NCBI RefSeq assembly: GCF_000006445.2
Contig: NC_006046.2
Coordinates: forward strand, 434,001 to 498,000
Source of the DNA: Debaryomyces hansenii CBS767
Lineage: Eukaryota > Ascomycota > Pichiomycetes > Serinales > Debaryomycetaceae
Direction: 5' to 3'
Length of the DNA: 64,000 nucleotides
Shown here: in pieces, positions 30,312 to 40,853 of the stretch
Position numbering within the stretch: the stretch's first letter is position 1
How the letters are laid out: every line of letters begins with the position of its first letter
Made by a program: the position numbers and the translations under genes
Notes under the pieces: generated by a model
Told to the model about the DNA's origin: nothing
The model's input: only the letters and a program-made list of their open reading frames with translations
Databases searched by the model: none

Positions 30312-30775
30312 ATACTTGAATTTGTTTGCTGTAGTATAGGATGGTTTAGCCTTTCTCTGGTTAGGAAATTGCTACTCTATTTTATTTATTTATACACGAA
30401 TATACATGAAAACGTCGTTTAATCATACTATTGGCACATTAACGCTTCAAAGCCACTGTAAAAGCTTAAAAATCCGGCCAGACCAACCTTAAATAAAAAT
30501 CAGTCCGGTGTTTACGGAAGTAGTAATCTAGATCACGAATCATGATGCTGCTTGAACCTACTTCATATTATCCTCATAGGACTGCTATGTTACCATACCA
30601 GGAAGTGCTTATTAATTTTCCGATAACCTTATATGTTTTCATGACCTGATATTCCGCTTGATCAGTATCAATATGCTTCGTATTGCTTAAGATTCCAGCA
30701 AATATAAATAATAAGTTTATCGGCATTCTGGATAAATACATTTTTATATGATTATTGGTTTCTAACATTTGCAAG
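30312..30775. other. Promoter region of the opsin-like gene
   Basis: About 460 bp, AT-rich, with an antisense chance frame (30574-30849). It holds the zinc-ribbon 3' end and the promoter of the MRH1/YRO2-like gene. I see no specific site. Confidence 0.4.
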
Positions 30776-31807
30776 ATGGATTTAATCGATAATTTACAAC
30801 CTCGTGGTGGTAATGAAGCTGTATCGGTTAATAGACCGGGCTTAAACACTGATATTCACTTGACTAACCATGGTTCCAGTTGGTTATGGGCAGTCTTTTC
30901 AATTTTTGCAACTTTGGCCGTGGTTCATGCGTTCGTCTTCAGTTTTACTAGTTCCAGAACACACAGACTTAAGAAGATATTATTCATTGTGCCTTTGTTT
31001 ACTAACGCAATAATGGCGTACTGCTACTTTACATATGCTGCAAACTTGGGTTGGACTTCGACAAGAGTTGAATTTAATCATGTTCTGACAAATCGGTTAC
31101 TAGGTGTGAGACAAGTTTTCTATGTCAAGTACATTGGATGGTTCTTGGCATGGCCTTTCGTTTTGTTTGCTATAGAAGTAGCTACTCATACGTTGGAATC
31201 TACCAATCTTGCAGATGGTGGTGAAACTGTTACTGGAATACTCTCATTGCTTTCGGGCTTGATCGTCAAGACGTTCGCTACTGAGATTTATGTCTTGGGC
31301 TTATTGATTGGTATTTTAATCCCTTCGAGCTATAGATGGGGTTATTTCACATTTGCAGTATCTGCGCAATTGTTTGCAATGTCGTTGATATTGGTTTCAA
31401 TGTTTTCTGCAGCAAAATCAGTTCATACAAACAAAGCTGCAATTATTTTCATCGCATTCCAGTTGTTAGTATGGATCTTGTATCCAATATGTTGGGGTCT
31501 CAGTGAAGGTGGTAATCGTATTCAGCCAGATTCCGAAGCGGTATTCTACGGTATTCTTGATTTGATAACTTTTTCCTTTGTGCCTATAATATTAACTTGG
31601 ATTAACGCATCGGGAGTGGACGAAGATTTCTTCCATAAAGTAATGCACTTGAATTTACGTAGAAACTCAAGACACGAAAAGCCAGTAGAGGAAACACCAA
31701 GACACAGTGGTGATACTGCAGTTCCACTTTCTAATTCGGATAGGCCTGAGGTCGAGGATAATGTAGGTCAAACATTTGATCGTCCAATGGAAGAGGAACG
31801 GGTTTGA
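30776..31807 (+). CDS. Opsin-fold seven-helix membrane protein, Mrh1/Yro2/Hsp30-like, no retinal lysine
   Basis: A 343-residue plasma-membrane protein of the fungal opsin-related family. Family marks are QPRGGNEAVSVN near the start, HLTNHGSSWLWAVF, YFTYAANLGWTSTRVEFNHV, RQVFYVKYIGWFLAWP, YRWGYFTFA and GGNRIQPDSEAVFYGILDL. Seven hydrophobic segments are visible. In bacteriorhodopsin the proton acceptor Asp lies in helix C (YADW) and the Schiff-base Lys in helix G (DVSAK). Here the aligned positions are Gly (YIGW) and Phe (DLITF), so retinal cannot bind covalently and light-driven pumping is unlikely. Relatives are stress-induced and thought to modulate Pma1 (Hsp30). I start at 30776 because MDLIDNLQPRGGNEA aligns with Mrh1. 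The tail (about 285-343) is charged and cytosolic. Confidence 0.9.
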   Translation: MDLIDNLQPRGGNEAVSVNRPGLNTDIHLTNHGSSWLWAVFSIFATLAVVHAFVFSFTSSRTHRLKKILFIVPLFTNAIMAYCYFTYAANLGWTSTRVEFNHVLTNRLLGVRQVFYVKYIGWFLAWPFVLFAIEVATHTLESTNLADGGETVTGILSLLSGLIVKTFATEIYVLGLLIGILIPSSYRWGYFTFAVSAQLFAMSLILVSMFSAAKSVHTNKAAIIFIAFQLLVWILYPICWGLSEGGNRIQPDSEAVFYGILDLITFSFVPIILTWINASGVDEDFFHKVMHLNLRRNSRHEKPVEETPRHSGDTAVPLSNSDRPEVEDNVGQTFDRPMEEERV

Positions 31808-32102
31808 GCGTGCTCAAGGCTGGTATAGCATTTGTTTACAAGCTTACGGATTCAGTTCGATTTAATTTTTGTTTAATAATTTTAATGTGAACGATTATCA
31901 TCTTATATTCTAACTGAATAACACTAATATCTAATAATTAATACTAAATAATTTTATATATCGCAATATGTCCACAATATATCTAACGTGATTATGCAAA
32001 GCTTGTGCAAGAATAACATCCAGTAACATAAGCCACCAATTGACTTCGAGATAAAAATAGTTGATTCAGGAGTATTTATTATAAACCAACAAATACAAAC
32101 AT

Positions 32103-34595
32103 CTAGAAATTAATTAATCTCATGATTGCATAACCAATGGTAACAGTAATAAAATAAACAATTATTGAAGTTGGAACACCTCTTGAGATGAATGTACCAA
32201 CAGTCAAGTATGGTTTTCCAAATTCATCAGTCATACAAATGGCAGTAACACTAGGAAATCCCGATGTCGGTAAACCCATGGCTGCTGAACATAATAATAC
32301 ACTTGCCATGATTAATAGTCTTGGATGTGGCTCTGGTAAGTCATTACCTATTTCTGAAACTAAAGGAATTATAATCAATGCAGCAACTGTATGAGAAATA
32401 AAAGTGGCCATGATTAAGATCAAAAGACCGAAGGTTAGCGTTACACCAAATAATGAAAAGTCTTCGACTTGGTGTTTTATTGTCACCGCTATGGTCGATA
32501 ATAGCCCTGAAGATGCAACAGCTTTACCTAACGCAGTACCACCCATAGCTAATATAACTATGTTCCACGGGTAATTATTGAAATCTTCGGTTGTTAATAA
32601 TCCTGGTGCAAAGAACAAAAGTAATGGAATTAATGCTATTATTCCCATCTCACCGAATATGCCTTCTAACCTTGATGCAATGCACCATAAAAATATAGTA
32701 AACATTGTAACACCTATGATGTACCATTGGATTCCAGTAAATTTGTCATCGATAGTTCTGATGCTAACCAATTGGGTGTTCTTTGAATTACAATTAAATG
32801 TGAGCAACAAAAATACCCACACAGCGAAAAGTGAAAGGATACAAACTGGCAATGCAATAACAAACCATTCCCCCCAAGATGGTTGTGGCTCCATAGAGCC
32901 AATGGCAATCATATTCTGGGGAGAAGCGATAGGAGAAGCCATACCACCAATATTTGAAGCCAATGCAATTCCCAAAATCAATGCATTTATGAATTGAGAT
33001 CCTTTAGGTAATGTACGCAAAATAGGTTGAATTAACGAGAAACATAAAACAGGAGCTGCAACATTAGATACCCACATGGATGCAAATAATGCTACACCCA
33101 TTATTGTCAATAAAACAACAGAAGGGTTCGTTCCTGCCTTTGATAAAATCCAGGTAGAAATGACTTTGGCGATATTATACTTCGATAAGGCTGCTGCTAA
33201 AGTAAAACCACCCAATAATAACAAGATCACCGAGTTCCACATTGTTGACAAAATAAATTTCGACGAAGATACTGCATCCATTAATGAACCATCATCATTT
33301 TTCAAGACTTGTAATACCACAATTAAAATAGGTATTAAAAGCGATGTTACGAATAATGGAATAGTTTCAGTGGCCCAGAGTAAGGAAGCACATATTAATA
33401 ATGCAAAACAATTCTTCTGTTGAAGATCATCGAATGGAGAAAAATTCAATAATGCTAAGGTTATTGATATAATCACTATCAGTTTTGCGACTGTTGGATT
33501 CTTGAACGAAATATTAAAACTGGATGATATATTGCCAGTAGTCTTCTCACTGTTAGTATTTTCAGGATTTGATACTTTAGAGTTTGCTGCATAAGTCTTT
33601 CTTTCTAAACCGATCATATCTCTCCAGATTGTATTTCTTTCCCAAATGACATGCTCCCTCAAATGAATCGATAATTCCGATTTGGCAGCTTCCAAATCAT
33701 TTCCATGATTACATATCAAAGCATATAATTTAATTAACGAATTAATATTATCTTCAACTTTTGTAATAGTAGTGTCTTGAAATATGTATGTTCTTTGAGG
33801 CAAATCATTCAAATAACCGTCCTTTAAATTGGTATTTAAGGATTTGTCAAACTTCTTTAAAGCCTTCTTAAACCCAGTGTTATTTAATTCTATATAAGAC
33901 TTCAATTCGGATAAAGTTGTAAATAATCCAATAATTCTTTTCCTTAAAATGACCCGATTTTCAGAAAGGATGAGCAACTGGGGTGGTAAAGTGGAAGTAT
34001 AGTTGTTCAAATTATTCCAAACATCAGGGGTCTTCGGCGATTTTAAATAATGGTCAATAGACTTTGTATGCTCTAACGGTCTATTCTTCGGACGTCCTCT
34101 TTCTTCTCCTGAGTCCTCATCGTCATTTTCATCCTCTTCCTGCATTTCTCGATCAGTTTCAGTCTGGTAATGTTCAAAAGAGGTGTCCGACGGAGCAACA
34201 CCCCCACTTGCACTGCCACTCAGCTTTTTTCTATTTAACGAAAATCTTCCAAAGTCAGCAGGCTTGCTAAAATTGACCCCGTCAAGTTCCGCTTCGAAAT
34301 TCTCGATATCAACGATTAATTCCTCAATACCCTTGAAAATATATGACTCTTGGACCTGATAAAAATCATCCACCTTTGTCAATTCGGCATCAAGAGCAGC
34401 CAAAAATACAGTAGAAGGGTCTTGATCTGCTCGACTTTCGTTGGTAATAAGATGGGCCGACTCTAAATCGCCTCCTCCCGCCTTTAAACTATCCCTCTGA
34501 AGTGAGTAAATTAACTTCTTTAAAGTTGTATACGCTATATACTTTGAAGACCATTCCGGAACAGCGTTGAACTGTAATGAATGTGAAAACTTCAT
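32103..34595 (-). CDS. PHO91: SPX-domain low-affinity phosphate transporter
   Basis: An 830-residue transporter. The N-terminal SPX domain (1 to about 300) starts MKFSHSLQFNAVPEWSSKYI, and its basic cluster (KKALKKFDKSLNTNLK) forms the inositol-pyrophosphate site. The C-terminal half is a DASS/ArsB-type permease with about a dozen helices: LLWATETIPLFVTSL, LLGGFTLAAALSKYNIAK, SNIGGMASPIASPQNM and GLPTSGFPSVTA. Both SNIGG-type and GLPTSGFP hairpins are the substrate sites of the fold. It resembles Pho91 (vacuolar phosphate export) more than Pho87/Pho90, mainly at both termini; location is therefore inferred to be the vacuole. An acidic Glu/Asp stretch (EMQEEDENDDEDSGEERGR) sits in the SPX insert. 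Confidence 0.92.
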   Translation of the reverse strand: MKFSHSLQFNAVPEWSSKYIAYTTLKKLIYSLQRDSLKAGGGDLESAHLITNESRADQDPSTVFLAALDAELTKVDDFYQVQESYIFKGIEELIVDIENFEAELDGVNFSKPADFGRFSLNRKKLSGSASGGVAPSDTSFEHYQTETDREMQEEDENDDEDSGEERGRPKNRPLEHTKSIDHYLKSPKTPDVWNNLNNYTSTLPPQLLILSENRVILRKRIIGLFTTLSELKSYIELNNTGFKKALKKFDKSLNTNLKDGYLNDLPQRTYIFQDTTITKVEDNINSLIKLYALICNHGNDLEAAKSELSIHLREHVIWERNTIWRDMIGLERKTYAANSKVSNPENTNSEKTTGNISSSFNISFKNPTVAKLIVIISITLALLNFSPFDDLQQKNCFALLICASLLWATETIPLFVTSLLIPILIVVLQVLKNDDGSLMDAVSSSKFILSTMWNSVILLLLGGFTLAAALSKYNIAKVISTWILSKAGTNPSVVLLTIMGVALFASMWVSNVAAPVLCFSLIQPILRTLPKGSQFINALILGIALASNIGGMASPIASPQNMIAIGSMEPQPSWGEWFVIALPVCILSLFAVWVFLLLTFNCNSKNTQLVSIRTIDDKFTGIQWYIIGVTMFTIFLWCIASRLEGIFGEMGIIALIPLLLFFAPGLLTTEDFNNYPWNIVILAMGGTALGKAVASSGLLSTIAVTIKHQVEDFSLFGVTLTFGLLILIMATFISHTVAALIIIPLVSEIGNDLPEPHPRLLIMASVLLCSAAMGLPTSGFPSVTAICMTDEFGKPYLTVGTFISRGVPTSIIVYFITVTIGYAIMRLINF

Positions 34596-35295
34596 CGTAT
34601 TTGATGTGTCGAGTCCTTATCTATTGGAAAAGATAGTGAACAATTCAAATCAGCTTTAGAGCACGTCGAACTCCGGTACTTGCACGTATTATCTTTCTTT
34701 TTGGTGCAATAACACTATACTGCAACAAGATGTTGGTAATATCATGTTCTAGGGTAATGGCATGATGTAGGTACTAATTGTGGGTCTAAGGTGTATAGTG
34801 ATACATTCGGTGCAATATTATTACTATGTATAATATAGGTTTCGTTTCATAGAGGAATATAGTGTACTACGTCAAACTCGTTCGGGTAATATTCTTGCAA
34901 ATCTTGACCATTTTAACTACTAATGTCAAGACTCTATCCTACAGACGAAACTACGTTGTGTACGCTCCAAATATAGTTATTTGTCGGTAATTTGCGTTTC
35001 AATATCTTCCGTAGAGTACAATATAGTCAAGTAGCACGATTTATATAAAGAGCCCAATGTTACAAGATACCAATAATTGCTTTAAAATTGCAAATATTCG
35101 ATATTGTCTGGGCGTAGAGAACAAGCATAAGATCAACGCATGGATTAACGTTGTTTCACTCCGAATAGATATTTGTTTGCCATTAGAGAACTTGGAGGCG
35201 TGGCTTTTGTGCTTAAAGAACTTTGCGGGGGAATTCGGAAAGCGACATAAAAAAGTCGATATTAATTAAATGAACTTGAATACTTTTTGAATTCT
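34596..35295. other. Divergent promoter region between PHO91 and UBP1
   Basis: About 700 bp, AT-rich. A 70-codon frame (35057-35269) has no family resemblance and is probably chance. No CACGTG Pho4-type site was noticed. Nothing else stands out. Confidence 0.45.
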
Positions 35296-37839
35296 ATGTC
35301 TTTATTAGAGCAATTACGTTGTTTAATAGTGAATAGAGATATAGTAGGTGCACCAACGCAAGTGGCAAATAGAAATACTGATTTTGTGAGAAACTTCTTA
35401 TTTTCCAGGACATCAGAGCAACAAAGAAATTTGATCATTAGTGGAATTTTAGTTGGTCTAAGTTTTTATATTTTATTACCATCTATTAGCATTCCATTTT
35501 TACCGGATCAAAAACAACAAATGTTTAGCAAGAGACCGGATAAGTATACGACTGGATTGATCAATCTAAGAAATGATTGCTTTGCCAACTCGTCGTTACA
35601 GGCGTACCTGGCGTTACCGAAACTTACCGAGTACTTAAATGAATTCATTACCGCTTTTAAGCAACTCAAGAAGTTTATGGAAGATAATGGGATTAAGTCA
35701 GAACTCCATATTAATACTCAGGATGAGTCAAGTGGAAGTTCCAAGTTTAAGACAAATAATTCCAAATTTGAAATTCCGCTTCATTATGCGTTAAGCAAAA
35801 TGATGAAGAGCTTGCAGGAAACGAGGATGTCATCAAGAACCATTTCAGTTTGGACATTTCTTCATGCATTAGAAAAGATTTTTAATGCGAAGATATCCAA
35901 ATCGCAGCATGATGCCCAGGAATTGACCCAGTTGATTAACGAGACGTTAGAGAATGAAAACGTCAAGATCCTCAAGAAATTAAAGCAGTTGAGAAAAGAA
36001 CTTTTGAACAATCCAAATTTAATAAATGATTTGGACGCGATTCAATTGCCAGAGTTCCCATTTAGTGGGTTAATATTGTCTCAAATGAAGTGTCTCTCTT
36101 GTTCTTTTGTTTCGAAACCAAATTTTTCCCCATTTTTAATGTTGACTTTGAATGCTCCAGAGAAGTCGTCAACTGAATTAGAAACTATTATAGATGAGAA
36201 TGAATCAGAATCTATTGAAGGCTATCAGTGTTTGAAATGTCGCTTAATGAAAATTACGGAAAATGAGAATCACTTAAAGGAAATTGGAAAATCAAATAAC
36301 AGTGAAGACGAAGTAACGATTCTTAATACATTGTTTGATTTGAACAATGATGAGAAATTGTGCATAAATGACGACCTTTCACCCGAATTAGAAGAATATA
36401 TTAAATCATATAACAAATATGGTTTAGATATCGCAAACGTCACTTCAACTGTATTTAGAAGGCAGCAGATTTTAAAGCCCCCAAAGATTTTTGGTATTCA
36501 TTTATCTAGGTCTAGTTTTAATGGTGTTGACGTGACCAGAAATTCGTGTCGTGTTTCATTTAAAGATCAGTTGACTTTGTCGATTGGTAAGGAGTATCAC
36601 GAAGAGTTAAAACAATTCCAAGGCGCAGCCAATGAAGAATCAATATCAGAAGATGCTAACTTTAGCTCAAATATTTTAACAAACGACATTGATGATATGG
36701 AAGATGAAGAACATCAAAGGGAAGATATTGATGAAAACGGTAATGAAGATGAAGAAAATGAAGAAATTTCTACAACAGACAATGGTGATAATACAACTTC
36801 CGATAATGAATTTGATGATGGTGATGACGATTCGGATAGCTCATCTTTAACTTCAACGGAAACTTCGCATACAACACCTACCATCAGAGGTAGTACAAAT
36901 GACAAACAATTTGATGCTGCATCCAGCTCAACTACATTGAGAACTCCAGAAACTTTGAATAATGCCCCTATCACTGAAGACCAAACAGATAAATTGAGGA
37001 AACATTTTAGAAGCTTCAAATTCAATGACAATGACATTTATAAATATAAATTGCGTGCTCTTATTAAGCATCAAGGATCTCATAGTCAGGGACATTATGA
37101 ATGTTATAAAAGAAAGCCATTGTATGTCAAAGATAAAGAGGGCGTGATCTTTAAGTTATCACCGGAAATATTGGATGATATTACAGGTGATATTACATGT
37201 GATGTCACAGGAATATCTGTACTTGATCCTACATTCAGGGATGAGGAACGTAACGCATCATCACATAATAAAGACGATAGTTCTAGTGAAACCGTTACTA
37301 GAAAAAAGAAGTTTTCTTTTTCTTTTAACAATAATAGACGTGGCTCGGTCGCTTCCTCCTCATCCGATAATGCTGATCCAACTAGCAAAACCGGTTCAAA
37401 CACTTACGATGAAGTACCTAACTTAAGGAACATCAATGAAGAAGAATATGAAGACTCTAGTTCTGGTCTTCGTCGTAAACTTTCAACGATGATGGGACGT
37501 AGACCATCAGTCTTCCAGGCTGATCCAGCGAATGCTAATATCCAAGAGATTATTCATTCTGGTTTGAATACTCCTGCTGAGCTATTAGTTGATGGCCCAG
37601 AAGTGGATTATTTCTCTTCTTTTGGAGGAGGACCTCAAAAGATGATTCCCGAGGACAACGAACAATCAAAAAAGGTCAAGATGAGAAAGATTCCATCGTT
37701 GATTAAGCATCCTTTTTGGAGGATTAGTGATTCCGAAATTTCCGAAGTTTCAAGATCAACTGTTCTATGGGAAAATTCGAGTGTTTATATGCTTTATTAT
37801 GAGAGGGTTGATAGAGGACAAATTAAGGGTGATAAATAG
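35296..37839 (+). CDS. UBP1: Ubiquitin-specific protease, membrane-anchored Ubp1 type
   Basis: An 847-residue cysteine protease that removes ubiquitin. A single hydrophobic segment (about residues 48-66) anchors it in the ER, as in yeast Ubp1. The Cys box is GLINLRNDCFANSSLQ with catalytic Cys95; the usual form is NxGNTC, so the residues before Cys are unusual. The His box is QGSHSQGHYECYKRKP (catalytic His600). Between the boxes lies a CxxC pair (MKCLSC, CLKCR) of the finger subdomain, and two long acidic/Ser-rich insertions (about 455-550 and 660-780). A CTG codon at 35608 (residue 105) falls where most USPs have Ser (LQxLS). The frame opens at a TTG at 35287, but the first ATG is 35296. 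Confidence 0.9.
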   Translation: MSLLEQLRCLIVNRDIVGAPTQVANRNTDFVRNFLFSRTSEQQRNLIISGILVGLSFYILLPSISIPFLPDQKQQMFSKRPDKYTTGLINLRNDCFANSSLQAYLALPKLTEYLNEFITAFKQLKKFMEDNGIKSELHINTQDESSGSSKFKTNNSKFEIPLHYALSKMMKSLQETRMSSRTISVWTFLHALEKIFNAKISKSQHDAQELTQLINETLENENVKILKKLKQLRKELLNNPNLINDLDAIQLPEFPFSGLILSQMKCLSCSFVSKPNFSPFLMLTLNAPEKSSTELETIIDENESESIEGYQCLKCRLMKITENENHLKEIGKSNNSEDEVTILNTLFDLNNDEKLCINDDLSPELEEYIKSYNKYGLDIANVTSTVFRRQQILKPPKIFGIHLSRSSFNGVDVTRNSCRVSFKDQLTLSIGKEYHEELKQFQGAANEESISEDANFSSNILTNDIDDMEDEEHQREDIDENGNEDEENEEISTTDNGDNTTSDNEFDDGDDDSDSSSLTSTETSHTTPTIRGSTNDKQFDAASSSTTLRTPETLNNAPITEDQTDKLRKHFRSFKFNDNDIYKYKLRALIKHQGSHSQGHYECYKRKPLYVKDKEGVIFKLSPEILDDITGDITCDVTGISVLDPTFRDEERNASSHNKDDSSSETVTRKKKFSFSFNNNRRGSVASSSSDNADPTSKTGSNTYDEVPNLRNINEEEYEDSSSGLRRKLSTMMGRRPSVFQADPANANIQEIIHSGLNTPAELLVDGPEVDYFSSFGGGPQKMIPEDNEQSKKVKMRKIPSLIKHPFWRISDSEISEVSRSTVLWENSSVYMLYYERVDRGQIKGDK

Positions 37840-37981
37840 TTACCGCAGATTTACATAGCTGTTTTTATAGACCTTAAATATTCGAGACTTTTTTTCGATA
37901 ACATCTCAATTTCACTAAATAAGATAAAATATTACCAGTTTAATAAAAAGTGTACAACCCATGACATAATAGTGTAATAAA

Positions 37982-38443
37982 ATGAATAACAGTCGTATAC
38001 CGAATAGTAAACCATCCGCTAATTCGTTATTTCCACCGCCAAATTCGGCTCAAAGGGTTTCGGGTAATCTGTCAGGTGGTGGAACCCAAAGACAGAAAGT
38101 AGCATTAAAGCCAGGTCATTCCCCACTAGATTGGGCTCATCTAAATTCCACTACACCATTTCATATATTAAGGGGTGTACCACAACAAACACCACCGCCA
38201 CAATATGTTAAGGTGACTGAAGATCAGTTAAAAATGCATAAAACTAAGGAAGATTGTTGGACTTGCATCAATGGGAAGGTGTTCAATATTACTCCTTACA
38301 TAGACTTTCATCCGGGAGGTGTTAATGAAATCATGAAATGTGCTGGGAGAGATGGTACTGTACTATTTAATAAATACCACAGTTGGGTTAACGCTGATAG
38401 AATGCTAGAAAAGTGTCTTATAGGAATCCTAGTTAATAACTGA
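37982..38443 (+). CDS. IRC21: Cytochrome b5-domain protein, Irc21/Ncb5or N-terminal type
   Basis: A 153-residue haem protein. A Pro/Ser/Asn-rich N-terminus is followed by RQKVALKPGHSPLDWAHL, a motif found before the b5 domain of S. cerevisiae Irc21 and of animal Ncb5or reductases. The b5 domain then has KTKEDCWTCINGKVFNIT, first ligand DFHPGGV and second ligand KYHSW, 23 residues apart. There is no membrane anchor, so it is probably soluble. The exact role of Irc21 is poorly known (loss raises recombination foci). It lacks the reductase domains of Ncb5or, so electrons must come from a separate enzyme. Lies 142 bp after UBP1 in the same direction. Confidence 0.87.
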   Translation: MNNSRIPNSKPSANSLFPPPNSAQRVSGNLSGGGTQRQKVALKPGHSPLDWAHLNSTTPFHILRGVPQQTPPPQYVKVTEDQLKMHKTKEDCWTCINGKVFNITPYIDFHPGGVNEIMKCAGRDGTVLFNKYHSWVNADRMLEKCLIGILVNN

Positions 38444-38591
38444 GTACTATATGTGTAAACAAATACGCTTATTATGGTTCTCGTGTATCATAATTACTTT
38501 ATGATTGTTTATTTATTGCATCTTAATTAATATTTATCTATTTAACGTTTAATTTCGAATACATCGTAACGTTTGTTTCGTCTTCTTTAAT

Positions 38592-39224
38592 TCAACGGAT
38601 GACTCCAGTATTACCTATCACCAAACAATTCATATTCCAGTCGTGTTCTTCCTTAGGTATTTCATCGACTAATTGTTCTTCTAACCCAATTCCTATTAAA
38701 TAAGGACTTCTATTAAACTTTTTATGGTATACATTTAAAAACTCATCGTAAAAACCAGCTCCATGGCCAAGTCTTTTTTTCAGCTTCGTGAATGCTACCC
38801 CTGGAACTATAATCACGTCAAGATCGCCAGTATCCATTATATCATTACCACAAATTGGTTCAAGCAAATTATATTTGCCTTGTGGTTCTAATTGTAAGAC
38901 ATTTTCATAACTTGAAACTTCAAGCATGGATAAGTAATTACGTTTCCTCCCCTCTAATGGCACAACATTACATTTCGGCAAATATAAGGCTTTTTTAACA
39001 TCAAAGCAATGCTTTATTATGTCCATAGTTTGGGCTTCCAGGTTCGGCATATTCATGTAAAGCGCTATCTTTTTAGCATTCTTAAACTGTGGAACTTGGA
39101 TTAATGAATTTGATATACCAATTGATTGCAGATTAATCGAATCGGCTGATATTTCAATTAGCTTCTTCTTTAGTGAAGTTCGAAGTTGCTTTTTGGCGCT
39201 CTTAATAAGTGTTTCCTTAGACAT
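38592..39224 (-). CDS. FAU1: 5-formyltetrahydrofolate cyclo-ligase
   Basis: A 210-residue ATP-dependent enzyme that converts 5-formyl-THF to 5,10-methenyl-THF. It matches the family length (S. cerevisiae Fau1, 211). Visible motifs: basic N-terminus KSAKKQLRTSLKKKL, KIALYMNMPNLEAQT, LYLPKC, LEPICGNDIMDTGDLDVIIVPGVAF, and the ATP/folate loop KKRLGHGAGFYDEFL, followed by GIGLEEQLV and the end VIGNTGVIR. Expected in cytosol or mitochondria; no clear presequence. In S. cerevisiae FAU1 (YER183C) is next to FMP10 (YER182W); here SET5 lies between them. Confidence 0.94.
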   Translation of the reverse strand: MSKETLIKSAKKQLRTSLKKKLIEISADSINLQSIGISNSLIQVPQFKNAKKIALYMNMPNLEAQTMDIIKHCFDVKKALYLPKCNVVPLEGRKRNYLSMLEVSSYENVLQLEPQGKYNLLEPICGNDIMDTGDLDVIIVPGVAFTKLKKRLGHGAGFYDEFLNVYHKKFNRSPYLIGIGLEEQLVDEIPKEEHDWNMNCLVIGNTGVIR

Positions 39225-39371
39225 GTTTAGATTGGTTCCTTTCTTAGATTATGAGACTTTCGCTCAATTTTAATTGTGTCATTTTATGTGATATAGAAAT
39301 TATTTACGATATACGACAACCAAAAATGTCCAAAATGTTTGAATATGTCATACTTAGCATAAAGTATTAGA

Positions 39372-40853
39372 CTATTCGCTGACAGCTATAACCTTTTCAT
39401 CAAATCTAACAGATTTTCTTCTTTCGCCATCGTAACTACTAGGAATTTCTAACTCAATTTCTTGGTCACCAATTTCCTTTTTCGTATCCATCAACATTTC
39501 TCTAATTCCTTTATCATCCTTAGCAGCCGGTGCAGAACTTGATTTTCTTCGTTGCTGGCATTTTAAGTCTTCCTTACATTTCTGACATCCACACATGAAC
39601 CCCCAATTAACTCGCAATTCTCTTTGTCTCTGTTGGACAGTATACGCTGGATTCACATATGTGGTAGTTAATTCTTCGCCAGCTCTTATATCTCTTGCTG
39701 CAAATACCTTGAGTCCATTGGTTCTTACCGTAGTCGAGGTCTCAACATTAGTATTTGGATCACAATTGTGGTTCAAATGCGACTGAGTAAGATAGATACA
39801 AGAATCCAAATTATTGATGTTGTACGTACCCATCATGTACATAAATTCTTGATAGGAAATATCTCCATTATCTACTGATTTAGGAAAGACATTTTTAAAT
39901 CTATTATAACCATCTTTCCATAACTTTTCTTGTTGTTCTCCAACAAACAAGGCACCACCTTGTAAATTGTCAAACGCACCAGCTGATGAATTCAAAGCCT
40001 TATACCTAACATCTTGTGATACTCTTGCCATCGCTCTAAATTGTTTTCCTTTTATGCCAGACTTATCAGTAATGATATTAGCATAAATAATTGTAATGGC
40101 GTACAATGCATTCCATTGTTCTTTTAAACAATAATCTTGCAACTCTAAATATGCATTTGCATTGATCAATTTCTTCGAACCTCCACTTGAATTTGGGTTG
40201 TATAAATTATGTTTTAACATCCCATGCAACTGAGAATCAATCTTTTTACAAGTTTGAGAACACCAAATCTCAGAACAAACATTACAATCTAATCCCTTCA
40301 AGACAGATATACCAGCATTACTGCTTGATTGTGTAAGCAATTTTCCGCAATAAGAACAAGCCTTGCCACCTTTGATGAGGTTTACATTTGCCAATGGCGC
40401 AATATAAAATAGCTGAGATTCTTCCCATATTAAATCACCTTTCGAAATCTTATTTTTTGCATACAACCCTTTACCTCTCTTGGCCGTCATTACAATGTGT
40501 ACTTTCTCTGGGAGGTCAATATCAGGTGTGTTTAGTGATTTAATCTCGTTAGCGTACGTAAATTGTTGATTGGCATTATTAGTCAACAAACCAAAATTTT
40601 TCAACAACGTTTTGACTCGTTTTTCAGACACAGACCAATTCGGATGACGCCCTTTTACCATCGCATGTAATTTACCTATACCCAAGGTTTCTGTAGAAGG
40701 ATCTTGTTTCCAAATTGCTATAACATCGTCGACAATTTGCCTCTCATGAGGAACAATAGGTTCTGACGATTCAGCTTCGTAGTCATTGATATCTACAACT
40801 TCAAATTTATTTGCCAAAGAAGCAGTATCAGCTTTAGATTCAGTTTCCATCAT
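39372..40853 (-). CDS. SET5: SET-domain histone H4 methyltransferase
   Basis: A 493-residue protein of the Set5 type, which methylates H4 Lys5, 8 and 12 in S. cerevisiae (526 residues there). The N-terminal part (about 35-95) is a conserved region with [19 protein letters not shown]. The SET domain is split by a MYND-like Cys cluster ([24 protein letters not shown]). SAM-binding parts are [14 protein letters not shown] and [15 protein letters not shown], with the catalytic-region Tyr in [12 protein letters not shown] post-SET Cys cluster ([14 protein letters not shown]) and a basic tail (CQQRRKSS) follow. Head-to-tail with FAU1, 147 bp apart. Confidence 0.93.

Noticed and set aside
35057..35269. 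70-codon frame upstream of UBP1
   Set aside because: No similarity or codon bias; lies in a divergent promoter.
37982..38443. Microsomal cytochrome b5 (CYB5)
   Set aside because: There is no C-terminal membrane anchor, and the LKPGHSPLDW motif before the domain is typical of Irc21/Ncb5or.
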